64,000 nucleotides of DNA from Paenibacillus pinistramenti. Its GTDB lineage: Bacteria > Bacillota > Bacilli > Paenibacillales > Paenibacillaceae. Shown piece after piece: positions 8,180-16,363 of the stretch. The stretch's first letter is position 1, and the number at the start of each line of letters is the position of its first letter. The notes under the pieces were generated by a model. The model was given only the letters and a program-made list of their open reading frames with translations, was not told the origin of the DNA and ran no database searches. The position numbers and the translations under genes are program-made. The stretch is taken from NCBI RefSeq assembly GCF_005869875.1, contig NZ_VAWG01000002.1:248001-312000 (forward strand), read 5' to 3'.

Positions 8180-8725
8180 ATGAAACGAACCAACGACAAA
8201 AGCTTTAAAGGCCTTCTCATCGGATTAGCTGCTGCTGTGGTGATTATTGTCCTCGGATGTATGTTCTGGGGTAACTCACAGTCCATGCACCATGTATCCC
8301 AGCCTGTACAGAACGGTTTCGGGAAACACGGATTTGCCCAGCGCGGTTTCTTTGGACAAGGGTCCATGATGATGATGGACGGCCGCAGCAGTCTTCAGTC
8401 GGAAGCTTCCAGCAGCAATTGGGCGTTGGTATTGATTAAGATTGCATTTATACTTACCGGCCTGATCTTGTGGAGCTGTGCCAAGAAGACTTTAAAATGG
8501 TTCGGAGCAGCCGTGTTTGTGATCGGTTTGTTTACGCTGATGCCGTTCTGGCTCGCTGCTGCTGCAACTGCTTTGATTGCATATATTCTATATCGGATTT
8601 ATCGAAACAACCAGGTTCTGCCTGTTCAAATCGAATCCGTCTCCCGGGTTGACCGCATGCCGATTGGCAGCGAAGCCGACCTGCTGGACGAATGGGAAAG
8701 AAGTATAACAAAGGAGGATAAATAA
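8180..8725 (+). CDS. Small membrane protein of the pspA operon
   Basis: A 181-aa protein of unknown family. One N-terminal transmembrane helix (about 10-29) is followed by a short extracellular stretch rich in His, Phe, Gly and Met (SMHHVSQP, GFGKHGFAQRGF, GSMMMMDGR). Two close helices (about 79-98 and 103-130) and a charged cytosolic tail come next. The ATG at 8180 is chosen because AAGGAGG lies about 8 nt upstream. It ends one base before pspA and probably works with it at the membrane, in the position where Gram-positive genomes often carry a small membrane anchor or sensor for PspA. No catalytic motif is seen. Confidence 0.75.
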   Translation: MKRTNDKSFKGLLIGLAAAVVIIVLGCMFWGNSQSMHHVSQPVQNGFGKHGFAQRGFFGQGSMMMMDGRSSLQSEASSSNWALVLIKIAFILTGLILWSCAKKTLKWFGAAVFVIGLFTLMPFWLAAAATALIAYILYRIYRNNQVLPVQIESVSRVDRMPIGSEADLLDEWERSITKEDK

Positions 8726-8726
8726 T

Positions 8727-9407
8727 ATGGGAATCTTTAGTCGTGTTAAAAATATTGCCGTCGCCGATATCAACAATCTGCTCGATAAGGTGGAAGACCC
8801 GATCAGCATGCTGAAACAGTATATCCGCGAGCTGGAAGACCAGATGGATGAAGCCCGCCAGGCGCTTTCGCATCAGCTGTTTGTCGAACGCAAATATGAA
8901 GCGCTTGTCAGCGACACCAAAGCTGTGATCAGCAAACGCGCCCGTCAAGCCGAGCTTGCCGTTGAACGGGGCGAGGAGCAGATCGCGCAGATGGCTTTGC
9001 GGGACAAGCTCCTTCATGAGAGCAAGCTCCAGAATTACCTGAACCAGCAGCACGAAGTCAAACGCCAGACCGCAAATCTGATGGAGGATATCCGCCATTT
9101 GAAAGAAGTCTATGAGGAATTGAAGGTCCGCAAGGATTATCTGATCTCCCGGCTCAATGCGGCACAAGCTCAAAGTGAAATCCACTCCACTCTGAGATCC
9201 TTCAACCCGGATCAGATCAGCCGCGGCTTTGCAAGAATCGAGGAGAAGGTTTGGCAGCTGGAAGCAAACGCCGGCGCAGGAAACGCAGTGAACCGGATTT
9301 ATAACGTTCCTGCGTCCTATGGACAAGCCGATATGCTTCAGGCTCAGGTTCTGGAAGAGCTTGAGAAGCTGAAGGAGCAAAGAAAAGATAAAGTTCAAAC
9401 GGTTTAA
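8727..9407 (+). CDS. pspA: PspA/IM30 family envelope-stress protein
   Basis: A 226-aa, almost entirely alpha-helical coiled-coil protein of the PspA/LiaH/Vipp1 (ESCRT-III-like) family, which assembles on damaged membranes and preserves the proton gradient. The start MGIFSRVKNIAVADINNLLD is the amphipathic membrane-binding helix 0 and the family EDPISMLKQYIRELEDQM segment follows. It is translated just after the small membrane protein and followed by a terminator. Control by the nearby two-component system is inferred from the operator at 6992. Confidence 0.93.
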   Translation: MGIFSRVKNIAVADINNLLDKVEDPISMLKQYIRELEDQMDEARQALSHQLFVERKYEALVSDTKAVISKRARQAELAVERGEEQIAQMALRDKLLHESKLQNYLNQQHEVKRQTANLMEDIRHLKEVYEELKVRKDYLISRLNAAQAQSEIHSTLRSFNPDQISRGFARIEEKVWQLEANAGAGNAVNRIYNVPASYGQADMLQAQVLEELEKLKEQRKDKVQTV

Positions 9408-9448
9408 CCGGGACGTTCGAGACGAAAGGTCGGGCTCGGCGGACAGAA

Positions 9449-9486
9449 ATAAGGACAGAGGAGCCACTCCCTCTGTCCTTTTCCTC
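9449..9486. terminator. Terminator between pspA and the ABC exporter
   Basis: AAGGACAGAGG and CCTCTGTCCTT form an 11-bp stem around an 8-nt loop, with TTTTCC after it on the plus strand and a shorter T-rich tract on the minus strand. It probably ends both convergent units. Confidence 0.85.
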
Positions 9487-9490
9487 TTGT

Positions 9491-11359
9491 TTAAGAAACC
9501 TCGGCCTCCATAGCCTGCTTAAACTGACTGTTATAAAGGTTAAAGTATACACCCTTATGCTCCAGGAGCTGGTCATGGTTCCCCTGCTCGGCAACGGCAC
9601 CATGCTGAATCACCAGAATGCGGTCAGCATCCTGAATCGTGCTGAGCCTGTGGGCAATAACGAAGCTTGTACGTCCCTTCATCAGGGTCTTCATGGCTTG
9701 CTGGATGTGCATCTCGGTCCGCGTATCCACGCTGCTGGTGGCTTCATCCAGAATGAGAATCGCCGGATCGGCAAGAATCGCCCGTGCGATCGTCAGAAGC
9801 TGGCGCTGGCCGTGGCTGAGATTGCTTCCCTCCGGCTCCAGCATCGTATCGTACCCGTGCGAAAGTCTTGCAATAAATCCGTCAGCATTCGCAAGCCTTG
9901 CCGCTTCCTCGACTTCCCGGTCTGTCGCATTCAGACGGCCAAACCGGATATTCTCGCGGATGGTTCCGGAGAAGACATGCGCATCCTGCAGCACGATGCC
10001 AATCTGGCTTCGCAGGGCATTTTTATCGAGCTCACGAATGTCCTGCCCGTCAATCCGGATACTCCCTCCGCTGATTTCATAGAAACGGGTCAGCAGGTTG
10101 ATGATCGTCGTCTTCCCCGCTCCCGTCGGCCCGACCAGCGCGATCTTCTCGCCTGCCCTGGCTTCAAAGGTCACCCCGTTCAGAATCAGAGTATCCGGCT
10201 TGTAACCGAAAGATACGTCTTCAAACGCCACATCTCCAGTCAGCTTATCAGGCCGTTTATCCCCCTGATTCTCGTATTCAGAGTTCAAATCCATCACCTC
10301 GAACACACGCTCCGCACCGGCAATCGCCGACTGAATCAGATTGTACTGGTTAGCCAGCTCTGCAATAGGGCGGCCAAACTGCTTCGAATAGTTCAGGAAG
10401 CTGACGATGACGCCGACTGTAGCAAGCCCGTGATAAGCCATCCACCCTCCGGCTCCGGCAATGAGCGCGAAGGAGAGATTGTTGATGGTGTTCATGACAG
10501 GGCCGACAAGCCCGGATACGATCTGGGCCTTGATCCCGGCTTTATTCAAATTGCCGCTGATGACACGGAACCGCTTCGCTTCCGCTTCTTCCCTGCGGTA
10601 CTGCTTCACAACCTTTAACCCGGTGACCGTCTCTTCGATGAATCCGTTCAGTTCCCCCAGGTGCCGCTGCTGAGTTTTGAAGTAAATCCGGCCCAGGCCC
10701 GATATTTTGCGGCTGGAGAGGAGAAACAGAGGGATGGTCAGCAGCGTGACGACTGTCAGCGGAACGTTGAGCGCGAGCATAATTACAAGCGAACCGCTGA
10801 GCGTAATCAGGCTGTTGAGCAGCTGGGTGACGCTTTGGCTCAGCGTATTGGATACATTATCAATATCATTGGTTGCCCGGCTCATCAGCTCTCCGTTTGC
10901 GTGGGTGTCAAAGAACTGCACCGGCAGCACCTGATACTTGCCGAACAAATCCCGCCGCAGCTCAAAGACCGTCTTCTGTGATACGGCCGTCATGATATAA
11001 GCCTGAACCCAGGCGACTACACTTCCCAGCAGATAAATGCCGAGCAGCAGCAGGCAAAAATGGACCAAAGCCCCGTAATCACCCGGGATGACGGCAGAAT
11101 CAATGGCTTTTCCCAGCAGGAAAGGACCAATCAGGGAGAAGATCGCATTGAGAACGGTAAACACGTATACGAGAATGAGCGCGGATCTCTGACGGTTCAG
11201 GTAGGACCAGATCCGTTTGATCGTGGCTCCGCGGTTTTTGGCCCGCACCTTGGCTGGGGCGCCGTGGCCTCCTCCCGGTCCCGGACCGCCGGGCCCTCCG
11301 CCAAAACCGCCCGGTCGTCCCGGCATCGGGAGCGGCATGCGGTTGTTAAGATTCGACAT
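9491..11359 (-). CDS. ABC exporter half-transporter, catalytic-site subunit
   Basis: A 622-aa type IV exporter half: a Gly/Pro-rich N-terminal extension (PGRPGGFGGGPGG), six transmembrane helices, then the nucleotide-binding domain with Walker A GPTGAGKTT, Q-loop, signature LSHGQ (His in place of the second Gly), and Walker B LILDEATS with the catalytic Glu. With the upstream 581-aa gene it fits a heterodimeric multidrug exporter of the BmrCD/LmrCD kind. The start at 11359 overlaps the upstream gene by 14 bp and has GGAGAGGAG before it. Substrates are unknown. Confidence 0.9.
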   Translation of the reverse strand: MSNLNNRMPLPMPGRPGGFGGGPGGPGPGGGHGAPAKVRAKNRGATIKRIWSYLNRQRSALILVYVFTVLNAIFSLIGPFLLGKAIDSAVIPGDYGALVHFCLLLLGIYLLGSVVAWVQAYIMTAVSQKTVFELRRDLFGKYQVLPVQFFDTHANGELMSRATNDIDNVSNTLSQSVTQLLNSLITLSGSLVIMLALNVPLTVVTLLTIPLFLLSSRKISGLGRIYFKTQQRHLGELNGFIEETVTGLKVVKQYRREEAEAKRFRVISGNLNKAGIKAQIVSGLVGPVMNTINNLSFALIAGAGGWMAYHGLATVGVIVSFLNYSKQFGRPIAELANQYNLIQSAIAGAERVFEVMDLNSEYENQGDKRPDKLTGDVAFEDVSFGYKPDTLILNGVTFEARAGEKIALVGPTGAGKTTIINLLTRFYEISGGSIRIDGQDIRELDKNALRSQIGIVLQDAHVFSGTIRENIRFGRLNATDREVEEAARLANADGFIARLSHGYDTMLEPEGSNLSHGQRQLLTIARAILADPAILILDEATSSVDTRTEMHIQQAMKTLMKGRTSFVIAHRLSTIQDADRILVIQHGAVAEQGNHDQLLEHKGVYFNLYNSQFKQAMEAEVS

Positions 11360-13091
11360 GGGCAGCTTGCTCCTCTCCTTTAAGCTGAGACTGGCGGATA
11401 TCCCTGTAAATTTCGCTGCTGCGCAGCAGCTCCTCATGAGTGCCCTGGGCCGCAATTCTTCCATTCTCCAGAATGAGAATGCGGTCGGCTTCAATTACGG
11501 AAGAAACGCGCTGGGCGATCATGATCGTTGTACAGGCTCGCATCTGCTGTTTAAGCTGCTGCCGCACCCGGGAATCCGTGGCGGCATCGAGCGCGCTGGT
11601 GCTGTCGTCCAGAATCAGCACCGCGGGCTGAATCAGAAGAGCTCTGGCGATCGACAGCCGCTGCTTCTGCCCGCCGGATAAATTGATGCCCCGCTGTCCG
11701 AGCAGCGTATCATATCCGTCAGGAAGCGCAGATATAAAATCATGGGCTTCAGCGATCCTGGCAGCCTGCTCCACTTCCTCATCCGTCGCCGCCGGACGCC
11801 CAAACCGGATATTGTCGCGAATGGTGCCGGTGAACAGAATCGACTGCTGCATGACAAAGCCGATCCGACTTCGGAGATGGTCGAGATGAATATTCCGGAT
11901 ATCCGTACCGTCAATCCTAATGGAGCCGCTGGAGACATCATACAGCCTTGGAATCAGGCTGACGAGCGTTGATTTCCCGGCCCCTGTGGCGCCGAGGACG
12001 GCAACCGTTTCGCCTGGATGGACTGTGAAGCTGATGTCCTCCAGCACCAGGTTCTCATCCTCCTCGTCATAAGCAAAGGAGACCTGGCTGAATTCGATTC
12101 GTCCGGCTTGAACAGCCTCATGATCTGCACCCGGCGCCTGATCGATTTCACTGGTCACCGCCATCACCTCCTCCACCCGGTCTGCGGATACCTTCGCACG
12201 CGACACAAAGGTGAGCATGTTGCTGAGCATCAGCATCGACATGAGCAGCTGAGTGACATAGTTGATGAAAGCGATCAGATCGCCGACGGGAAGTCCGTGA
12301 TTCCAGCTTTGCAGCCCGCCAAACCAGAGAACGGCAGCGATGCTGGCGTTCAGAATCAGCATCATCAGCGGCATGTTCAGCGCCATCAGACGGTTGGCTT
12401 TAATCGCGGTTTCAGTATAATCCTTATTGGCCGTCTGAAACCGCTTCTGCTCCTGCCTGGCGCGGACAAAAGCCTTGATGACCCGGATGCCGGACAAATT
12501 CTCCTGCAGCACGGTATTGACGCCATCCAGCTTGGCCTGCATTTTGGCAAACAGCGGAAAGGAGAGCTTTATCAGTACAAATAAAATCAGAAACAGCAGC
12601 GGCACGGAAACGGCTAAGATCAAAGTCAGCACAGGGCTGATCCGCAGAGCCATCACGAGGCTGCCGATGAGGAGAAGAGGGGAACGGACAAACGAGCGCA
12701 GGATCATCTGCACAAAGGTCTGCAGCTGCCCAACGTCATTCGTTAACCGGGTAATCAATGAACCTGTCTTCAGACGGTCCAGATTCCGGTTGGAGAAAGA
12801 TTCAATATGTTCAAACAGGCGCACACGCAGATCGTTGCCGAAATTTTGCGAAGCAATGCTTGAAAATATCGTGCAGCCCGCTCCGCCGATCAAACCGATC
12901 AGCGCGATGCCCAGCATCATAAGGCCGGTTGAAACAATGTGCGGCAGATTATTCATCATAATTCCCTTATCCACAATACTGGCCATCAGCGTTGGCTGAA
13001 GCAGATCCATATAGACCTCTACGATCATCAGCAGCGGGGCAAGCAGACACCACAGCCAATAAGGCTTAAGAAAGCTCTTCAGTTTCCACAT
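11346..13091 (-). CDS. ABC exporter half-transporter, degenerate-site subunit
   Basis: A 581-aa exporter half: six transmembrane helices, then Walker A GATGAGKST, the canonical signature LSGGQ, and Walker B LILDDSTS where Asp replaces the catalytic Glu. This is the complement of its partner, which keeps the Glu but has LSHGQ. The pair would thus form one competent ATP site (partner Walker motifs plus this LSGGQ) and one degenerate site, as in BmrCD and TM287/288. It follows the nitroreductase by about 20 bp in the same operon. Confidence 0.9.
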   Translation of the reverse strand: MWKLKSFLKPYWLWCLLAPLLMIVEVYMDLLQPTLMASIVDKGIMMNNLPHIVSTGLMMLGIALIGLIGGAGCTIFSSIASQNFGNDLRVRLFEHIESFSNRNLDRLKTGSLITRLTNDVGQLQTFVQMILRSFVRSPLLLIGSLVMALRISPVLTLILAVSVPLLFLILFVLIKLSFPLFAKMQAKLDGVNTVLQENLSGIRVIKAFVRARQEQKRFQTANKDYTETAIKANRLMALNMPLMMLILNASIAAVLWFGGLQSWNHGLPVGDLIAFINYVTQLLMSMLMLSNMLTFVSRAKVSADRVEEVMAVTSEIDQAPGADHEAVQAGRIEFSQVSFAYDEEDENLVLEDISFTVHPGETVAVLGATGAGKSTLVSLIPRLYDVSSGSIRIDGTDIRNIHLDHLRSRIGFVMQQSILFTGTIRDNIRFGRPAATDEEVEQAARIAEAHDFISALPDGYDTLLGQRGINLSGGQKQRLSIARALLIQPAVLILDDSTSALDAATDSRVRQQLKQQMRACTTIMIAQRVSSVIEADRILILENGRIAAQGTHEELLRSSEIYRDIRQSQLKGEEQAAHVES

Positions 13092-13112
13092 TCTATTACG
13101 TCACCAGCCCAA

Positions 13113-13598
13113 TTAACTCAGATAGCTGATCTTGGATGAGATCGGCGTTCTCGGTTTCATTGCGGGAATCTCCTGCGGATATCCGATTCCGAACAGGCCA
13201 ATTACATCGTAACCCTCTGATACGCCAAGGATTTCGCGATTCTGCGGAAGCGCTCCCATTGAAGCCCAGTAGACGCCAACTCCGGCTTCATACGCGGCCA
13301 GCAGGAAATTCTGCACATAACAGGAGACAGCCATCACATTCTCGTCGCGTTCAAACGGCGTAGCGCCCGGTTTGGATAACACGGCCAGCACGACAGGCGC
13401 GCTGCCGAAATCTGTCTTGTGATTTAATCTGGCTCTCGTCTCCGGCCCCACCATCTTAATCTCCCAAGGCTCATTCAGGCGGTGGTTCGGCGCATAACTA
13501 GCGGCTTCCAGCCAGGACATCAGATCCTGTTCTTGAATAGGATCCGGTTTAAATGCTTTTACACTTCTGCGTGATTTGATAGTTTCAATGATTGACAT
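13113..13598 (-). CDS. Nitroreductase family protein
   Basis: A 161-aa FMN-dependent nitroreductase-fold protein. Family features: the start SIIETIKSRRSVKAFKPD (flavin phosphate contact through the RRS basic residues), PNHRLNEPW, and the C-terminal GLFGIGYPQEIP. It is short for the family (170-220 aa) but not truncated in these motifs. The start at 13598 has GAGAGG 9 nt upstream and overlaps the preceding His-rich gene by 14 bp, so it is the second gene of the exporter operon. A link to detoxifying nitro or quinone compounds is inferred from the context. Confidence 0.85.
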   Translation of the reverse strand: MSIIETIKSRRSVKAFKPDPIQEQDLMSWLEAASYAPNHRLNEPWEIKMVGPETRARLNHKTDFGSAPVVLAVLSKPGATPFERDENVMAVSCYVQNFLLAAYEAGVGVYWASMGALPQNREILGVSEGYDVIGLFGIGYPQEIPAMKPRTPISSKISYLS

Positions 13599-14013
13599 GG
13601 TCATCGTCCTCTCCCTGTTTGTTATTCTCGCTTGCAGTTTCGCCTGCAGTTTCGGCGGCAGATTCACTTGCAGCTTCGCCGGCTGCCCCGTTAACCGCTT
13701 CATTAACTGCTTCATTAACCGCTTCATGGAGTTCAAAGGTATGAATAAACTCCTGGATAATCGCATCCGTCGCTTTAAGCTCCCCGCTGATCACCTGCTT
13801 GACGGCATCAAACTCCGGCTGGTTCAGCTGCTGCTGCAGCGTGGAACGCTTCACGTTCAGCCTTTCAAGAAAAGCAATCGCCCGTCCGCGGCGGAACGTC
13901 TGGACCTTGTGAAAGTCCTTCTTGCCATGATGATCCCGGCAGTGCCCGCGTCCTTCCTTATCAGGCCCATGGTGTTCATGTCTTCCTTGGTGTTCATGTC
14001 TTCCTTCCCGCAT
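13585..14013 (-). CDS. His-rich small protein heading the exporter operon, possible regulator
   Basis: A 142-aa protein I cannot place in a named family. The N-terminus is strongly His-rich (REGRHEHQGRHEHHG, GHCRDHHGKK), a possible metal-binding region. The middle third (FRRGRAIAFLERLNVKRSTL and on to FIHTFELHE) is basic and helical and resembles a short regulatory domain. The tail is low complexity, including a threefold EAVN repeat encoded by exact-length 12-bp units at 13691-13726, and ends acidic. The start at 14013 has GGAGAG 7 nt upstream. It lies directly behind the GTATAC operator, so autoregulation is plausible, but DNA binding is not shown by any motif I recognise. Confidence 0.6.
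   Translation of the reverse strand: MREGRHEHQGRHEHHGPDKEGRGHCRDHHGKKDFHKVQTFRRGRAIAFLERLNVKRSTLQQQLNQPEFDAVKQVISGELKATDAIIQEFIHTFELHEAVNEAVNEAVNGAAGEAASESAAETAGETASENNKQGEDDDHVNH
13691..13726. repeat. Three 12-bp tandem repeats inside a gene
   Basis: TTAACCGCTTCA, TTAACTGCTTCA, TTAACCGCTTCA in direct succession encode the EAVN repeat in the tail of the His-rich protein. Unit length is a multiple of 3, so copy changes keep the frame. Confidence 0.85.
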
Positions 14014-14031
14014 GTGTATCTCTCCTCTCGC

Positions 14032-14075
14032 GTATACAAAAGTATACGAATATTTTCTTGTATACAAATGTATAC
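14032..14075. promoter_or_regulatory. Four-box GTATAC operator over the exporter promoter
   Basis: GTATAC occurs at 14032, 14042, 14060 and 14070, two pairs each with one helical turn (10 bp) between boxes. On the minus strand, TTTGTA (14068-14063) and TATACT (14046-14041), spaced 16 bp, could be the -35 and -10 of the exporter operon, so both elements lie inside the boxes. Binding there would block the promoter. The region also separates this operon from the divergent gene at 14195. Confidence 0.7.
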
Positions 14076-14194
14076 CCGCGATGATTGCCCTGTCAATCTT
14101 TTCTTTGTCTGTCTATTTGACATGTCCTGCCCGGGACAAACATAAACTTGTACAAATTGCTGTACGATTCCTGCACGAACGAAGGATGGGGCAC

Positions 14195-14851
14195 GTGAAC
14201 CGACAAAGCATTCGTTATCCGAACTATTGGCTTCGGCGCTTATCAAGAAGAATCATTCCGATCACCGGCGGAGCTTTACTGCAGGGCTATGCCATGGCCG
14301 TATTTCTGTTCCCCCACTCCATCCCTTCCGGCGGCGGAGCCGGGATCGCGGTCCTGCTTAACTACTGGATTCAGCTGCCGATGAGTTTCGGCTTTTGGGC
14401 CGTGAACATCAGCTTTCTCCTGTTCGCGGTTAAATACCTGGGCTTGTTCAGCACTGCCGGGACGGTCTATGTCATTACGGCGACCTCCGTGTCAGTGAAA
14501 TACTTTGAGCTTTATTTAGGCTCTCCATTCAGCAACATTTGGCTGGACCTTCTCATCGGCTCGATGTTCCTTGGAACCGGGGTTTCGCTTCTGCTCCGGT
14601 CCGGCGTGTCCAACGGCGGACTCGGATTTCTGGCACTGGCAATAGCCAAATCACGCAAAATGAATCCCGGCACTGTCCTTTTATGGCTGAACATCCTTAT
14701 CTTCTCCGTTGCCGCTTATGTCATCGACTGGAAAATCATCATCCTGGCCCTGATCTGCCAGTGGATCTCAACCCGGATTATCACCTGGGTCTACAAGCTT
14801 CCCGTCCGCCGCAGGAGTTTGGCTTACACTTTGGGATGGCGGAAGAAATGA
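14195..14851 (+). CDS. YitT-like (DUF161) membrane protein
   Basis: A 218-aa integral membrane protein with about five to six helices. The stretch IPSGGGAGIAVLLNYWI is the hallmark of the YitT N-terminal DUF161 unit, repeated in weaker form at LRSGVSNGGLGFLALAIAK. The usual C-terminal DUF2179 domain is absent, so it is a short-form member. The GTG at 14195 is chosen because GAAGGA lies 8 nt upstream; the ATG at 14186 would be fused to that site. No transport substrate is established. It diverges from the exporter operon across the GTATAC operator and may share its control. Confidence 0.75.
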   Translation: MNRQSIRYPNYWLRRLSRRIIPITGGALLQGYAMAVFLFPHSIPSGGGAGIAVLLNYWIQLPMSFGFWAVNISFLLFAVKYLGLFSTAGTVYVITATSVSVKYFELYLGSPFSNIWLDLLIGSMFLGTGVSLLLRSGVSNGGLGFLALAIAKSRKMNPGTVLLWLNILIFSVAAYVIDWKIIILALICQWISTRIITWVYKLPVRRRSLAYTLGWRKK

Positions 14852-14872
14852 CCGGCACATGATTTTTCCCCA

Positions 14873-14911
14873 TAAAAAAAAGACGAGCCGTGACAAGCAC
14901 GATTCGTCTTC
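14873..14911 (-). terminator. Terminator of the MFS gene
   Basis: On the minus strand AAGACGA-(2 nt)-CGTG pairs with CACG-(2 nt)-TCGTCTT and is followed by seven T. Convergent with the YitT-like gene. Confidence 0.85.
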
Positions 14912-14919
14912 CGGAAGCC

Positions 14920-16200
14920 TTAACGGCCTCCAACCGGTTTTAAGTAATGAATTTGACGCTTCTTGTTCTTCTTGGAAGGCTTCGGCTGCTCCCGCCCTTC
15001 CTCCTGGTTGCTGCTGACCCGGATGAGGAACAGCGCAAGCACCCCGACCACAAATGTAAAGCCGGCAATACACAGGAACATGCCAACTCTCGACCAGTCC
15101 ATCAGCCAGCCGAACAGAGGAGGGCCGACCGCGACTCCAAAGAAGCGCACGGAACCATATAAAGAAGTAACAAATCCCCTTCTCTCCTTGCCCACCGCGC
15201 TCGTAATAAAGCTGTTCAGGCAGGGCAGCGTCAAGCCGGTGCCAACACTGCCGACAGCAAGTACGGCAATAAAGAAAGTAAGGTTGGTAATAAAGGACAA
15301 CGCAGCATCCGATACCGTTATCAGAACAAAGCCTGTAACAATGAGCCGCTTCATCAGCTTCTGCTTCTGGCCGATTTTGCTGCCCGTTATATAAGAGGTT
15401 GTACACATGACGAGGAGCGGGATCGCCAAGACCAAGCCTTTGACTACGCCGTCAATATTGTATACCTTCTCCAGGGTGTCAGACAGAAAGAAGAGAATCC
15501 CGAAGAGGGTCACGAGGCAGGTCGCCCCCGCCAAATAGGCGGTAAATAACCATCGGCCTTCATGCTTGAATACACTGAACAAGCCCTTTACATATTGATT
15601 TAAAGCGGGCGGCTCCTTGTCCCGCTTCTTCTCCTTAATCCAGATCCAGGACAACACAATGGAGATCAGCACCACGCCGGGAAAAGCATAAAAGACACCG
15701 TACCAGATCAAAAGGGCAATCGCAGCGCCCAGAATCGGCGACAGCACTTTGCCAAAGCCGTTGGAGGCCTCAACCAGGCCGAGGACTTTACTCTCTTCAG
15801 CGCCTTTAAACAGGTCTCCGGTTAAAGCCATAGCAATCGGCGCCGTTCCGGCAGCGCCCATTCCCTGAAGCGTCCGGCCAACCAGGATCCAGGCATATGC
15901 GTGAGGGAACATGGAGGCCGCCAGCCCTGCAAGCAGCCCTCCGATTCCATACAGAATCAGCGATGGAATTATGACCGCTTTCCGGGAGTAACGGTCAGAG
16001 AGATAACCCAGCACCGGGATGAAGAAAGCGGCGACTAATGAGAACACGGTAATGGTTAAGCTGACCTGCATGGACGAAATGTGCAGCTCTGATTTCATGG
16101 TTGGCAGAATGGGAATCAGCATGGAGTTACCCAGCGTCATAATGAGCGGAATGGAGCCTATGGCAACGATTGTTTTAGCAGAGGGTTGACCTTCAGACAC
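14920..16200 (-). CDS. MFS transporter, drug:H+ antiporter type
   Basis: A 426-aa, 12-helix major facilitator of the DHA1 multidrug class. Motif A is seen as [12 protein letters not shown] after the second helix, and motif C-like glycine-rich text occurs in helix 5 ([21 protein letters not shown]). The C-terminus is basic and Pro-rich ([17 protein letters not shown]). The GTG at 16200 is used because AAGGAGG lies 7 nt upstream; the ATG at 16224 has no site. It lies downstream of gerC with a 163-bp gap and may have its own promoter. Substrate unknown. Confidence 0.85.
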   Translation of the reverse strand: MSEGQPSAKTIVAIGSIPLIMTLGNSMLIPILPTMKSELHISSMQVSLTITVFSLVAAFFIPVLGYLSDRYSRKAVIIPSLILYGIGGLLAGLAASMFPHAYAWILVGRTLQGMGAAGTAPIAMALTGDLFKGAEESKVLGLVEASNGFGKVLSPILGAAIALLIWYGVFYAFPGVVLISIVLSWIWIKEKKRDKEPPALNQYVKGLFSVFKHEGRWLFTAYLAGATCLVTLFGILFFLSDTLEKVYNIDGVVKGLVLAIPLLVMCTTSYITGSKIGQKQKLMKRLIVTGFVLITVSDAALSFITNLTFFIAVLAVGSVGTGLTLPCLNSFITSAVGKERRGFVTSLYGSVRFFGVAVGPPLFGWLMDWSRVGMFLCIAGFTFVVGVLALFLIRVSSNQEEGREQPKPSKKNKKRQIHYLKPVGGR

Positions 16201-16363
16201 TTCACATCCTCCTTCAAAAGCCATTGATTGTAGAATTATCGTCCCCCGCCATGGTCCAGACTATCCCGAAGCAGCCAAATTTGATCCTTCTATTGATTCC
16301 CAATGCTTCCTGATTCCCATTTCTTCCCGATCCCCATTCAATCCCAATTCCCGTCCTTCTTGA

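Noticed and set aside
16201..16363. Repeats of GATTCCCAAT-like text between gerC and the MFS gene.
   Set aside because: Units are of unequal length and too degenerate to call a repeat array; no gene or structure supported.
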